Assembly: GCA_916613615.1 (NCBI GenBank)
Contig: OU744730.1
Location: 3,937,582-4,001,581 of the forward strand
Direction of reading: 5' to 3'
DNA: 64,000 nucleotides
Origin: Steromphala cineraria
Lineage: Eukaryota; Mollusca; Gastropoda; Trochida; Trochidae
How positions within the stretch are numbered: the stretch's first letter is position 1; each line of letters starts with the position of its first letter. Both the position numbers and the translations under genes were made by a program. The notes beneath the pieces were generated by a model. It did no database searches, was not told the origin of the DNA, and saw only the letters and a list, made by a program, of their open reading frames with translations. Below, piece by piece: positions 1 through 12,116 of this stretch.

Positions 1-3000
1 CTTCTAGTCGTCAAAGACCAAATCTAGTTGTAAACATTTGATGAACGTGACGTCACACATCCATCTTCGTGTCACACGGTGCAGACTGGGTGCCTTCTTA
101 AACTGCGCGCTTGAATGCGCAGAGAGATCGGATATAATTCCCATTTTTTACCTCTAACCAAGCGGTGATAATGACAGCATTTAACTAAACGCGCTCGAGT
201 ACGTCACGGCTATGCTCACTGTTAAGAGTAATTTAAGATGTTCAAAAGTGAGTGACAAAAAGTTTTTGATATCATTTTATGTTAGATTTTGGCGTAAATG
301 TGTTTACTTTATGAAATTAACTTTTATAAAATTCACTGTTGAAAACATTTATCGGTGATTCGGTTTATGAGAACAAATTTTTGAAACATGTGTAATTTGG
401 TTCTCGTAAATATGGACTGAATAAATAAATGTTTAAAGACCGTAATAAAAGAATTTTTTTTAAGCATTTGTACGGTTCAAGGTCATTTGCGAGTTCAGCA
501 AAGAACACTGACTAAACAAATTCTCAAATACTCAACACCGGACGTTTGGAAATGATAATCCTTAAACAGTGTATGTTAGTGGCGGTCCAATAACCTAGCA
601 AGCTGTATCGATATTATCTTGTATATCGTTTTCTAATAGATGATCATATTTTGTGATCTTATCTTAATTTGTTTTATCTGATGTACCCTGAAAGAAATTT
701 CAATATTGCACACGCTCATTGATATAAGAAAAAGTGTACCCGATATGAAAAATACAAATATGGCATTTCACCTCACATGAGATATGACTGACAGTATGAA
801 TAAGCAAAAGCGCTGCAATTGGCTATTAAAAATGTTAATTTGTCGCCCCTGTGGCGATATAAAAGGGCTTGTTCTATAAACTGATGTTAATTGAACTCGA
901 AAAACATCAAACTTATTGAGATATGATCTATATTGCACAACGCCGAGTAGTGAAAACAATAAGGATTTTTTTTGAATGAGATTGAAAAGCATACTAGTTA
1001 TAAATAATATTATTAAGTTAGAAAAATTCAACATTCCAATCATCTTTTTAAAATGGCAATGGAACGGGGTTTTCTTTCAAATTTTTGTTCTTCAAGTTTA
1101 CCCCATGATATTACTTATGCTCATTGTATCATTTTCAGAGGGTCAAACTCAATCACCCGAACATCCATTGTAGAAATTGTCAAATATCGGCGGCCATTTT
1201 AGTGTGAACATCTGTGAACCATTTGAGATAGGATATGAATTACCGAACATGTTACGTTCATTTAAGAACTGATACCTTTGATTTTAAACTTGCAATTGGT
1301 AACAATAATTTCATGAGATTTATTTACATACCCAAAAGTGCCACTTAACATTTAACCATAACCATCGATGAAAAGCATGTATACTAACCAAGAAGGGTTT
1401 CAGTTATTTCACCCTACATAAAATAAGTCTTGACGATTCATGGTATTGAGTGAGTAAATGCTTAACGCCGCTTGGGCAATATTTCAGCCTTTAGCGGAAG
1501 ACCGTCGTATAAAAGATTAAGGAAGACCCACATTACATTCACCTCTATCGTCACGATCCGTACACTCGCTAATCGTTCCGGCGTGAATCTAACACGGGAG
1601 GTACATAGATTGAAGTATCAGAGCATATTGTTGCCGTTTGTCCTATCAAAGATTTGCACTCAGATTCCTTTCGTGTATTCTTCACATCTATCCATGCACT
1701 GACGTATCATTATGCTGTGAATCATGAACAGTAACATTCAGACCCGCGTTGTCTTCTGCCATCAGGCGCGCTCGTGGTCTAGCAAGTAACTAGACTCTAA
1801 ATGGAATTTTTTTAAAATTTATCTCAGATTTGAACTGGATAAAGATATACGGGATATTTGAAATATAAATATTGAAAGATTTCTCACTCGCCTCCTAATG
1901 AAATATTTCTAATCAAAATTGTGATATTTTAAACAAAATTTGTCCAGGATATATGCATTAAAATGAGATAGAAATGTCTTAACTTAAAAACCAAATATTA
2001 CGATCTCTATCTGCTCTTGTCTTCTCATACACCTGATTTGTTGTTTTTATATTTTAGTAACTGAGGAGAAACCATCGTGCTAACTGTACCATGTACTTGA
2101 ACTACTTCTAGAATCAAGGTGTATGCAACAGGTCACTCAATCAGACCTGTCTTCAATGAACTTATCGTGGTTCACCTTTCGATTGGGACGATTATCACTA
2201 ATCATACCTACACAAGCTAAGTTTAAAAGTAACCCCAGGTTCATCAAGTACATTTCTAACGTGATGTGTCCGATTGAAGATTGTGACCTTACAGTATGGA
2301 TGTATTGTGATAGTTTGATGAAAGCAGTGCATTGAAAACCTACACTTTTTGATTCCTTTTCTAATTATATTCATTTGCTCAAAGCTCAAATATTCAGAAT
2401 AACATTCAAAATTCTATGGTATGTCAATGTTGTTTCAAAGATCTTCCTTACATGAGAGAATGATAATTATTTTCCTGTACCAAAAATGGCGTTGACGGCC
2501 ACACATATCGACTTTAAATTTGTATCATTTTTGGAGCAGAACTTGAAATCAAAGTGACCTCAAATCTGGTATGAATATTACTTTTGTAGGGTACGTGTGT
2601 CAATTTCTTGATTTTGCTATTTCACACTTTATCAGTCAAGACCTGCAAAATGAGGGGAGGACTGTTTGAAAGCTCTTACTGTTTTATAATCTTGTTATCA
2701 TTGGGAAGAATTATTTTTTACCATTGCGGGTGAGATGTTTTGAAGTTAAAGTTACGTTTCGATAACACTATAAATGCAAACTGACAATCTCCACTATTAA
2801 AGTCCTAGGTCCCGTTCCATAGAACACTTACTTTCGATCGTAAGTCTACAATCGATTGTAAAATATGTTGACAGAAAGGGCTACTGTCTATGGTAAATTC
2901 ACAACTACCTTATGGAACGACACCCTGGACAGTGTTATTGTTTCAAACTTTAGACCGTTTAGTAAAATATATTCATGTTAATAAGAGGATAGTTTATGGA

Positions 3001-3851
3001 GGAGTCTACCTCGACATCGCTAAGCCACAGAATGAAGAATACAGGTTTAAGGTAGCACGGGGGATATATTAGAATAATGTGGCGTTAGAACACGTGCTTC
3101 AGTTGATCTGCTGATCAAACAACGCTCTTGAGATAATGATATTTGCATAGTCAAAAATCTGGGAAGGGATATAGCCCGATAATTTCCGAGCGTTCATACA
3201 TCGGGTGTCAGGCAATGATGCTTTATGACCCACCACTGTATAAAGTAATTTTACCATAAAACGTAAGCGGTGGCAATACTACACACGTTTCTTTATATGT
3301 TTACCTTCAACATGACTGAATTGCTCTCCTCTCTGTTTCGTTTATGCCCCATTACTTTTATTGCTCCCATTTGTACGCTTTACAGCCCCCAAACTCGTTA
3401 AACTGTCCTCTTCGAGTTACGACGACAAAAGTGTTCGTCTTTATGTTATTATGGTTGTTGATACGCAAAAGGTCATAATAACGAAGGATGTGTGAGAAAG
3501 TAAACATTTATTCATCCTAAAGCGTCTGATGTATGCTGCTGAAATGAAAGATGAAAGTTTTGTCAACAGACGTTTCGCTTTAGGAATACTCCCTTTAGAC
3601 GACGAACACCCATGACGAGTATGAATCAACGAGACAACGTTTGATTGTAGAGGAATTATTGCTCTCGTCTTTACTGCATGAGTCATGGGCATTAACTATC
3701 CTTTGAATTTATCAACACAGAGAACGAATACCAGTTTTATACCTTTCGCATGTACAGTCGAAGATTATAAGGTCATTCAAAGGAGCAAATAAATCGTAAA
3801 AGAGAGGAAGTAGATGGTTGATGTGGTATTATATGAAATTTGATTGTTTTT
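1..3851. other. gene-free stretch, 5' end of window
   Basis: I see no supported gene. ORFs are short and have no recognisable domain. A perfect TGACGTCA lies at 48-55. Around 1187-1215 there is a diverged copy of a motif (GGCGGCCATTTT then GTGTGAACA) that also occurs inside the TTAA-flanked MITE at 39232-39593, so part of this stretch is an old MITE relic. The rest looks unique. Confidence 0.5.
2815..2925. repeat. small inverted repeat, about 110 bp
   Basis: CCGTTCCATAGAACAC near the left edge is mirrored by TTATGGAACGAC near the right edge, with inner stems around CGATCG. It looks like a short fold-back or MITE remnant. No target duplication could be defined. Confidence 0.35.
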
Positions 3852-4081
3852 TGGTTGTTAAGCATCTTTGTTCTTCAGCATATTTGGTTGTTTAAGCATT
3901 TTCCGTTATTTAGCATCTTCGGTTGTTTAACATCTTCGATTGTTTTAGCACATTCGATTGTTTAACATCTTCGGTTATGAACCATCTTCGGTTATTAAGC
4001 ATCTTCGGTTATTTAGCATCTTCGGTTATTTAGCATCTTCGGTTATTTAGCATCTTCGGTTATTTAGCATCTTCGGTTGGT
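3852..4081 (+). repeat. 17-bp minisatellite (TTATTTAGCATCTTCGG)n
   Basis: About 13-14 tandem copies of a 17-bp unit. The central copies (about 4000-4075) are identical, while the left copies are diverged (TTGTTTAACATCTTCGA and similar). This gradient suggests recent expansion at the right end. It is followed by a short spacer and an (ATTC)n microsatellite. Confidence 0.9.
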
Positions 4082-4124
4082 TAAGTATGAACATGATGCA
4101 TTGATATCTGGAGGAAATAAAGAA

Positions 4125-4144
4125 ATTCATTCATTCATTCATTC
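4125..4144 (+). repeat. (ATTC)5 microsatellite
   Basis: Five ATTC units follow GGAGGAAATAAAG. An AATAAA-like string followed by a short tandem repeat is how several LINE/SINE families end, so this may be a retroelement 3' tail; the body is not recognisable. Confidence 0.6.
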
Positions 4145-4571
4145 AGTGAGCAAGAAACTAATATATATATATTACTATATGACAGAATGATGGCCCTGAC
4201 GAATAGTTGTATAACTGATAATAGTCGATAGGCTAAGCGATGAAAGCCTTTATTCATCAAATGATATCGAATGTATATTTCAAACATGAATTGCCATTGA
4301 AAAGTTTGCGATGACTCGTGCTTGATACTTAACATTAAACTTATTTTTGTACACGGACCCTTTTGACAGAGTTGTAATGCGAAAGTGGTATTTACACTTG
4401 AAATGATCGCACTTTCCAGAGATTTGGTGATATGCTTGATACAATGATACTGTACATGTGCAGCGATCTCACCACGGCGAGACAGATGGTGAGACTGAGA
4501 AAACTCACCAGTAGTGGTCAGGTCGCGTCTCGCCCGCGTCAACAAGTGTAGCAGCGTGTAAACAAACAGGT

Positions 4572-4800
4572 TTAAAGGGGAAGTAGCACGCTTTTTTAGA
4601 TAAGTTGAGGAATTTTACCAAAAAAAACGTTAGCATTTGCAGTACAATTCTTCAAAAAAGTAACTTTTTAAAGAAAACTTATCATTGATTGGTAAAGCTT
4701 CTCAAGTGTTCAACCTTAAATGATTTAAATATGTTCACACTAAAATGCCCGCCAGAAATTTTTACATGTGAATATTTGACTTACGAACATTTACTGCATC
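4572..4800. mobile_element. relic of the TTAA/AGGGGCAGTAGCACG MITE family, one end
   Basis: The terminal sequence TTAAAGGGGAAGTAGCACG matches the ends of the better copies at 39232 and 44244 with one change. Further in, about 4733-4756, the inner GTTCACACTAAAATG / GCCCGCC motif appears in the reverse sense. The opposite end is not identifiable. Probably a truncated copy. Confidence 0.5.
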
Positions 4801-5907
4801 TTCATTGAAACTTTATTTACACAAACTTGCGTCTATCATCTTACAGTGAATTCAGTTAAAGGTTCAAAAGCATGAAAACAGGAACAAAACAAGGACATCG
4901 AAATACATCGTGTGTTAACTGTCCTCTATCTCACCCATAGTTCAATTGAAAACATTCACTTCAGGCCGAGATGAATGGAGGTATTAAGGTTAGATGTTTG
5001 ACGAATGCTTGTGAAATGTTTAAAAGGAATGAAGCGTTATACAAATATGATTTAAATCTCCACACATCTATACTTTGTCAAATTGTTCATTCGGGCCATA
5101 CACTCTCAAGTGAAGGGAAAACGTTGAAAAGTGTTTAGGAAGAACTCTTAACAGCGCGTACAACTCCGAGTACCATGAACCTGGGTGGCTTGGTGGCCAC
5201 TATACTCCTTACAGCGGCTTTACTGAGAAGCGCTTTTGAAAAGAGATTTAGTTTATCAACATGATTATCTCGCGGTGTTTTCTAACTTGCGGGTGTAAAG
5301 TCGGTCTCATTGTACCCAGGCTAACATGTTGAGATCGTGTCCATGTTTCACTGTTTACTGGCAGGATCAAAGAGAAATTATCGGAGGAATCGATGACCTA
5401 GATTTAGCTCCTACTTAGTAGTGAAGGACACAAAACTCACTCATTAAAGCTAAATGGCGATTACAGATCAAGTTAAGAGGAAAGGAGCACGTCTTTAGGT
5501 CAGCGTGGATATCTCAAGACACGTAATTTATAAAACTATGTAAGAATTCAAAGGCAATCTATTTCATATAATGTCTGAAAATTGGATTGAGGTAAGATCC
5601 TCAATATCTACATGTATATGTAAGGAATATCATAAACCTGCTATAAAATTTAATAATTATATCAAACCGTATATAAAATAAGGTCACTAACAACAAAACA
5701 TCACCATAGATTCAAAAACTGCATGGAGAAACGTATAAAGTCTGGTTATGCTCCACGAATCAATTTCCTTTGACTAAAGTTTAATCCACTACATTTTGTG
5801 ACCACAAAATAATATGAATAATTAAAGAAGCTTTCATTCATGTTATTTTCGATTTAGGCATGTCACTTCATCTTTGAGTACAGTTAACTAGACATGATGA
5901 ATGAGAA

Positions 5908-6146
5908 GACAAGGAATTTTAAGGATTATCAACTTCTTTATTGTAGAATGTAGCGACGTTTCGGTATAGATTTTCATACCGTTTTAAATATCAACTTCTT
6001 TGTTGTAGAATGTAGCGATGTTTCGGTATAGATTCTCATACCTTTTTAAAATGGTATGAGAATTTATAACGAAACGTCAAAATCTATACCGAAAGGTCGC
6101 TACATTCTACAATAAAGAAGTTGATAATCCACAAAACTCCTTGTTT
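5908..6146. mobile_element. fold-back element with duplicated left arm
   Basis: The left arm (about 5908-5985) is repeated directly at 5990-6050 and then as a reverse complement at 6052-6146. The arms share AACTTCTTTATTGTAGAATG and GTAGCGACGTTTCGGTATAG. The outer edges (ACAAGGAATTTT and AAAACTCCTTGT) also pair, so the whole element folds back. Downstream, TCCAACTTCTAAAATGCCTC recurs beside a related copy at about 17.43-17.55 kb. The AATAAAGAAGTTG / GAAACGTCGC signature recalls the ends of some Penelope- or DIRS-like retroelements; this is memory-based and tentative. Confidence 0.7.
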
Positions 6147-9100
6147 TCTTGATACTCCAACTTCTAAAATGCCTCTCAAACAAATTATGCTGAATGAGGA
6201 CTGTCTTTTACATTCATATAAGCAGTACCACCATACTTCATACTCCTTACGCAAATGATTACGATGCGTTTACACTAAAATGGCCACAAAATGAAATTGA
6301 AACTTTCCTCTACGAATATACGGAGGTTTGAGGTAGGAGATGCCTGATGATGCATTTGGCAAAAAGTAATATTTATTGGGTGAACAATTGCATCAATAAA
6401 TTTTCAAAACAAACGTCTTTCTGCTCATTAACTTTTTTAAAAATTCACATATTCTGATTTCCGGCGCTCGTGTATGTTACCCTGTATGTATCGATGGCTC
6501 TCCGTGTCACCGAGACTTAAGCCGTTGATAAACAATAGAAATGCTGAACGAATATAGATGAATTTGAAGCGGGATGTGTGTACGCAATTAAGTGCTAAGT
6601 CTGTTGCAAATATTCATTTCGTATAAATATATAGTTTATTTAATTAAAATGCTTTAAACTACTTTGTGTTATGTTAAAGTATATCTGTTGCAATATTTGA
6701 AGTGAAATTTGTAAGTAGCAAAGAAATTTTAGGCAATTTGAGAACATGGATTAAGTTTGACTAGTGCATACCTCAATCAACAATTTGTATTTTCCAACAT
6801 TCTCTGTAAAACTGATTCAATCACCATTCTTCCGAGAATAAAGATGTTTTCAGCTTAAGATATCATTATTTAGTTGGTTACAGCTTATGGGACATATACC
6901 CTAGGCTAAATAAAATTCAACATCACTTGATCACGAAATATTTTCAACAAAAATCAATTTTTTTTATGCCACCATGCCGGGCATCCCACACTGTAAACCC
7001 TCAACAATTTAAGTACCCTTATGACGTATCCCTGCAAGCGTTTTGGATCAAGACTGGGTTCTGTATTGCATGTTATGTAAGGGTGAGAGTACTCGTGGAT
7101 GTCATGACGCAACGCAGCGATGCAGAGAAACCATCCAGAGGCCCTAAGCCCCTAGTTAACGCGTCAAGTGGATCGTATATCTTACACTGGTATTCCAAAT
7201 TGCATGCGCAAACGGCAGTAAGGAGACAAGTGTTTGGCAGAATTACAAAGACCGTATAAAATAGAATTACAGACACTACTTATGTTCTAATGTTGACTTT
7301 TAAGCACTCGTGTTATGTAAGGTTTTCTTGATCTACTGACGCCCTGGGAATTTCGGCGGAATTCTATGTCCAATATTTGACATTTGTTTTCCTTGTCTGA
7401 AGATGTAAACACCTCTTTGAAGGTTATACATATATGGGGCGCAATCTGGAATAAAGATTAACGCAACAAAACAAATCAACAAATGTTAAATATTCAATTT
7501 GAATTGTTAACGTACATAACAAGTTGTGATTTATAAATCTAACTTCTCTTCATCGGCTTCTAGATGGTTAATCAAGACACAGACAACTTGCATATTTTAA
7601 TTGGTATAATAGGGGTATATTGTAGTTGTGTATACATGTACATAGGTGAAGACATGATATTACTTTTTGAAAAGATTTTAAATCGATATCGTCATCAAAT
7701 GTAACAAAAGAGGCTGAAGAAATGGCTTTCAGATAGTTGTCTTTGAAACTAAGCTTGCTTTGCAAGAGGTGACATGTATGTATATTAAGGTCTAAAATAT
7801 AAGGACGTATTTATATGTAATATTGATATTTACCACAACATTCGTGGTTTTTGAGGCACTTATCTCCTTTTTTCAGATCTTTTTGATTTCTTGCAAATAG
7901 ACTCAAGGTACACCTTTCTTTCAACACATCGAGGATTGGTATGTACGATTAGCTTTGATCGTTAAAATGAATAATTCGTGTATCGTCCCTTGTGAGGAAA
8001 GACGGACTTATATCTTTCATTTCAGAATTCATAAATTATGACGATGACACATGAAGATATAAAACTAGAATTGAACTACAAAATACACCAACCGATGGTA
8101 CATTCTTTACTTATGGTTCGGTTTTCTGAGAAACAGAGTCACTTTAAGGAAACATATATCTCAATAAATGTACTTTGCCTTCTGTGACTTGTATAGACAG
8201 CGGTTTTTGTAATGAAAGAGGGTTTTCACTGGACTCGTTCCGTTGCTTTATGAGTATAGAGCACCCTAGCGGCTGGGAATGAAATCAAGAAAGGGCAATT
8301 GAGCCTAAAACTCGAAGAAAACACTTCGTCTATCGCCTTCATCTATTAGATAGAATTATACTCCACAATTTTATTGTCGCTTTTTGAGCTGACCCTAGAC
8401 TCACGGTCGTTATAACAGCTGTCAATCATATTATGACGATAAGACCCCCCACGTTCAAAGTTTTAACAAGTTTTCTAAATGGTTTAGACTCCACGTTGTG
8501 GATCTTTGGCCACTTATTTGTGTTACTCATTTACATGCTTTTTATTTCTGTTTATTTTGAATATTTTTTTTGGTAAATAAAAACCGTAATGTTAAAGCGT
8601 TTTCGCGTCTAAATAGAGCACCGTATTGATACTACACATTACATTAAGAAACATGTTATTGGGAATTTCGTTTCTTCACAAATTCCCTCAGAGCGTTTAC
8701 ATCTCAAATCAACACTATTATCATTTATCGTCTGCGAAATTGTCAAGTATCAAGGGTAAACTGTTGGCATCCATTTTTGTGTGAACACCCTTTTTATCAT
8801 TTGACTAATTTGAGGGAGATTGGTTTGCGTAAACGAATATTGTACGTTAGTCATATAACTGTTAGGTTTGATTTGAAAACATTGTCTTGAAATTTGGAAA
8901 CATATATTTTTTTAGATCGCTGTTTTCACCTCATCAAACATGAAACTTCTCCCGTAAGAGCTCATTAAAACTATTTTTAAAGACATGGACTGTAATTTTG
9001 ATAGAATTGATGGTTTTGATGAGCTAAACGTTTGAAAAAAGTTTTTGTACTGTGTTGGTGGTTCAATAAGAACGAATGGTTAACTTTGCATTATGTTTTA

Positions 9101-9290
9101 TGAAGGTAAACATGATATTTAGTCTTGCATTTGAAATATTGTAACTTGCTGAATTTGAAAATAAAATAATAATGATAAAATTGTATTTATCAATATTCAA
9201 ATAAGTATCGTCCATTTTTCAACGTTGGTGAAGCTCTGCTGGTAAAGTCTTATCACATTAGCCGTCTGTAAATCATGTAATATCAAAAGA
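6147..9290. other. gene-free stretch
   Basis: No gene is supported. A 110-codon ORF at 6927-7259 has no recognisable domain, signal or splice context. Around 8766-8785 there is another diverged copy of the CCATTTTTGTGTGAACA motif found inside the TTAA-flanked MITEs. Otherwise I see only AT-rich unique sequence. Confidence 0.45.
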
Positions 9291-9299
9291 TTGTACTTA

Positions 9300-9480
9300 G
9301 TTTAGATTTAGGTTAGTGGTTTTCATGCTGTCCTCTCAGTTAGTCCCGGATTTCGAACCCAGGTGGAGACACAAAAAATGCGATCAGGGCTTTACTCTGT
9401 GTGTGACGTTAAAAATGACATAAAACGCACATTGTCCACGAACTTCTCCTGAGCATAGGACAGTTATGTTTCATGATGTA
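9300..9480 (+). mobile_element. probable tRNA-derived SINE
   Basis: The head resembles a decayed tRNA: TTAGTGGTTTTCATGCTG (A-box region) followed by GGATTTCGAACCCAGG (B-box region) about 35 bp later, then a non-tRNA body. One base of the B box is disturbed, so a functional tRNA gene is unlikely. The 3' end is not defined. Confidence 0.4.
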
Positions 9481-10117
9481 CATGTTTATCAATAACCTAA
9501 AACATGACACTCGGACTCCAGATATCCCTTTGTGGTTCAGTTTAACAATGTCCGCCAAAGCTACAATTATTTTGACTAATTTAATATTAAATCTTTTGTC
9601 AAGTAGTATTAAGGGACACCCCTGTCGGTGTATTGTTTGTTGTTAAAATTCCGTTGAAGCGTTATTCTCTTTTATACATATTCATGTATATGATCATAAC
9701 GATTATTTTACACTTATTTTCATATATATGTTAGTGAGGCTAACATTTTAGTTGTTCTGGATTTAACAAATTGACAAAAAATGGATTGCATCACCGTGTC
9801 CTCTTGAATTACGTTTCCACAAAAAGTACTAAGATAGGACTGTCCCTTTAATACGGATATCAATACTTCAGGTGAACCTATACAAATGGTAAACACAGGT
9901 TAGCGTACGCCCCTATCTCCGTATTCCTAGATCAAGGAAATCATCAGTCACTCTGGTTGAACTTCAAACATCCTCGGACAGGTCAGATTCAGATGATATA
10001 TGGTGTATACACTGACCTCATAACGGTCTCTCAATTGGCGTATAGACTGGAAGTTAGAAAAGCATTTTCACGCCGTTTCGGGAAACATCTTTTCGATAAG
10101 GAAGACAGGAGCAATTC

Positions 10118-10330
10118 TATGGATGAACCACTTCTTTATTTTACAGTAGCGACGTTTCGCTATAGCTTCTTATACCGTTTTCAAGCATATGGTGAAAAAT
10201 GAGGAGTACAGCAATTTATACATTTTGGTATGATACAGAGCAAAACAATAACGGTTACAACAGAATAAGGTAACAACTACATCAAAGGAATATCTTCTAG
10301 AATGCCAATCAATTAGCTCATCTTTTCGAT
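10118..10330. mobile_element. diverged copy of the AACTTCTTTATT fold-back family
   Basis: CCACTTCTTTATTTTACAG then GTAGCGACGTTTCGCTATAG matches one arm of the fold-back element at 5908-6146. The distal flank (TCTAGAATGCC) resembles that element's TCTAAAATGCC flank. There is only one arm, so it does not fold back. Confidence 0.5.
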
Positions 10331-10783
10331 ACTGGGAAAGTATTTAAAAGGGACACCATACTCGGTCCTGACAACACTAATCACCCAAGGTAATGAGAGT
10401 GCGAGGAACTTTTTTTAGTTGCGTAACGCGGTCACGTGACACGAACTGGGCACCGCCAAAGTCAAAGAGCCCGTCCCTGTATTTACTCAGAGTATGAAGT
10501 CCCTTAAGGATATATGAAAATAAGAAATGATGAATATAAATTTTATTCATAAGTCATATAGCATGATATATTACAAATGCCAACATCTAATAAATGTTTT
10601 CCTTAATTTTCCTTTTTAATATCAACTATTTACTACCTAATGTCAGATTGAACTTTGAATATTTAATTGTCTATACATCAAATCTTGTGTACGTTGTTGA
10701 ATTATTACTTGTATATACGTGTTACAAGTTTGTTATGTATGGAATTGTTATTCTTACATGTCCTTTTTCTGTATGGAGTTTTG

Positions 10784-10802
10784 AAAAAAAAAAAAAAAAA
10801 AA
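10784..10802 (+). repeat. poly-A run (19 A)
   Basis: Homopolymer tract in AT-rich sequence. It could be a retroelement tail, but no body is recognisable upstream. Confidence 0.9.
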
Positions 10803-11182
10803 TGTTTTCCTTAAACTTTATCAGAGAATGACGATTGAGAAAAAGTTACGAGGATAATTAATGAATACTAAGCGTACGATTTTTAAAAAATGGTTTAATT
10901 TCTCAAAACAAAGAGAAACATGAAATATTTGTCATGAAAGGTATATCAGGTCATATTGCTTTTGTGAATTTTTGAAATGTTACTCCTGTTTTTAAATAAC
11001 AATTAATGCTGACATTTTAAGACATAAAAAATAACCATGCAAGTCAAATGCATTAACAAAGATATCAAAATTCAATGAAAGTTTTGAAATAGTTGGAAGT
11101 TTATTATATACAATTATTTATGAATGATAATAACAACTCTTGTTGAAAATAACAATAATGTGATTATGAAGATCATCATCAT

Positions 11183-11590
11183 CATAATCGGTATAAAGAT
11201 GAACTATGAAATTGGTTAGTTAAATAGAGAGAAATACATTTCTTTACTTAATGATAATAGATAATATGTGCCCTTCAAGTTACGAAATTCTGATAAAACC
11301 GGACTCGAACACAGAATAATAATCATTATAAAGATGAACTATGAAATTGGTTAGATAAATAAAGAGAGAAAGAAATTTCTAAATTTCATGATAATAGATA
11401 ATATGTGCCCTTCAAGTTACAAAATTCTGATAAAACTGGACTCGAACACAGAATAATAATTATAACAATAATGTGATGATGAAATTGTTAAGTTAAATAG
11501 AGAGAGCAATTTCTTTACTTAATGATAATAGATAGTTTGTGCCTTTCAAGTCACAAAACTCTGATAAAACCGGACTCGAACACAGACAAT
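11183..11590. repeat. three tandem ~135-145-bp copies
   Basis: Copies lie at about 11183-11323, 11324-11466 and 11467-11590. Each has AGATGAACTATGAAATTGG (degenerate in the third), ACTTAATGATAATAGATA, CCCTTCAAGTTAC and ends with GGACTCGAACACAG. The reverse complement of the last block (CTGTGTTCGAGTCC) fits an RNA polymerase III B box, so the unit may derive from a tRNA-like SINE on the minus strand. The third copy runs into another tRNA-like patch at 11590-11690. Confidence 0.75.
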
Positions 11591-11690
11591 GGCCGTGTGA
11601 CTGACAGAACTCCTGCATGTCACTAGGTTCAAACCGATGCGTTAAAGCGGACGTGACCTGCTGAACTAGGCTTTCGACGTAATACATTAT
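11590..11690 (-). mobile_element. tRNA-like fragment, minus strand
   Basis: Reverse complement has TAGTTCAGCAGG (A-box-like) and, about 28 bp further, GGTTTGAACCTAG (B-box-like). The spacing is right for a tRNA head, but the acceptor stem does not obviously pair. Best read as a SINE head remnant. Confidence 0.35.
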
Positions 11691-11694
11691 TAAT

Positions 11695-12116
11695 TTTTTT
11701 GTTATATGGATATTTATATAGCCCGCATATCCAACCTCTCGTGGTTGCTCAAGGCGCTTACATTTTCCCCTGGTCAATGGCACTCTTCCACCGTCCGATC
11801 ATTTTTCCAATTCAACTCCCTGGGGAGTATTCAACCGGCATCCATATGTGGCGCTCAGGTTAGGGACCATTCTATGCCTCACAGGGTACCCATTCACAGC
11901 TGGGTGAACAGAGACACATAGTCTCAGCAGTTTCGTGGGATCTTTTAAGTGCGCAGTTTTTGTTGCACTACACAGTAGGGCTCCAGGGTGACACTTATAG
12001 AGTTCTAACAGAGGTGAACTCTTAGGTTTTTACACCTTGGCCTGGATGGGATTCGAACCCCGGACCTCAGCAACGTGAGACCGGCGCTCTTGCCGACTGA
12101 GCTATCCCGTACCCCC
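11695..12116 (-). mobile_element. tRNA-derived SINE, near full length
   Basis: On the minus strand the element opens with GGGTACGGGATAGCTCAGTC. TAGCTCAGTCGG is a perfect pol III A box, and GGTTCGAATCC about 40 bp later is a perfect B box. A body of about 330 bp follows and ends near 11700 in GGGCTATATAAATATCC and an A-rich tail. Length, promoter boxes and a non-tRNA body identify a SINE rather than a tRNA gene. The body resembles a family common in molluscs, but I cannot name it. No target duplication was resolved. Confidence 0.85.

Noticed and set aside
1105..1173. Possible APCDD1 signal-peptide exon (MILLMLIVSFSEGQ)
   Set aside because: It is hydrophobic and starts with Met, but there is no convincing phase-1 donor after it and it lies beside MITE-like sequence 12 kb from the next exon.
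4135..4545. 136-codon minus-strand ORF
   Set aside because: No recognisable domain, signal peptide or splice context. It overlaps the (ATTC)n tail and AT-rich non-coding DNA; likely a chance ORF.
5908..6146. Hammerhead ribozyme at the GAAACGTC motif
   Set aside because: GAAAC and GTC are present, but I found no CTGATGA core at the right distance.
6927..7259. 110-codon + strand ORF
   Set aside because: No domain or coding-like pattern that I recognise; an overlapping opposite-strand ORF is equally open.
5364..7958. TCF/LEF-like sites (GATCAAAG at 5364, CTTTGATC at 7951) as Wnt-response elements of APCDD1
   Set aside because: An 8-mer on both strands is expected a few times in 64 kb, and the promoter is not located. 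No clustering was seen.
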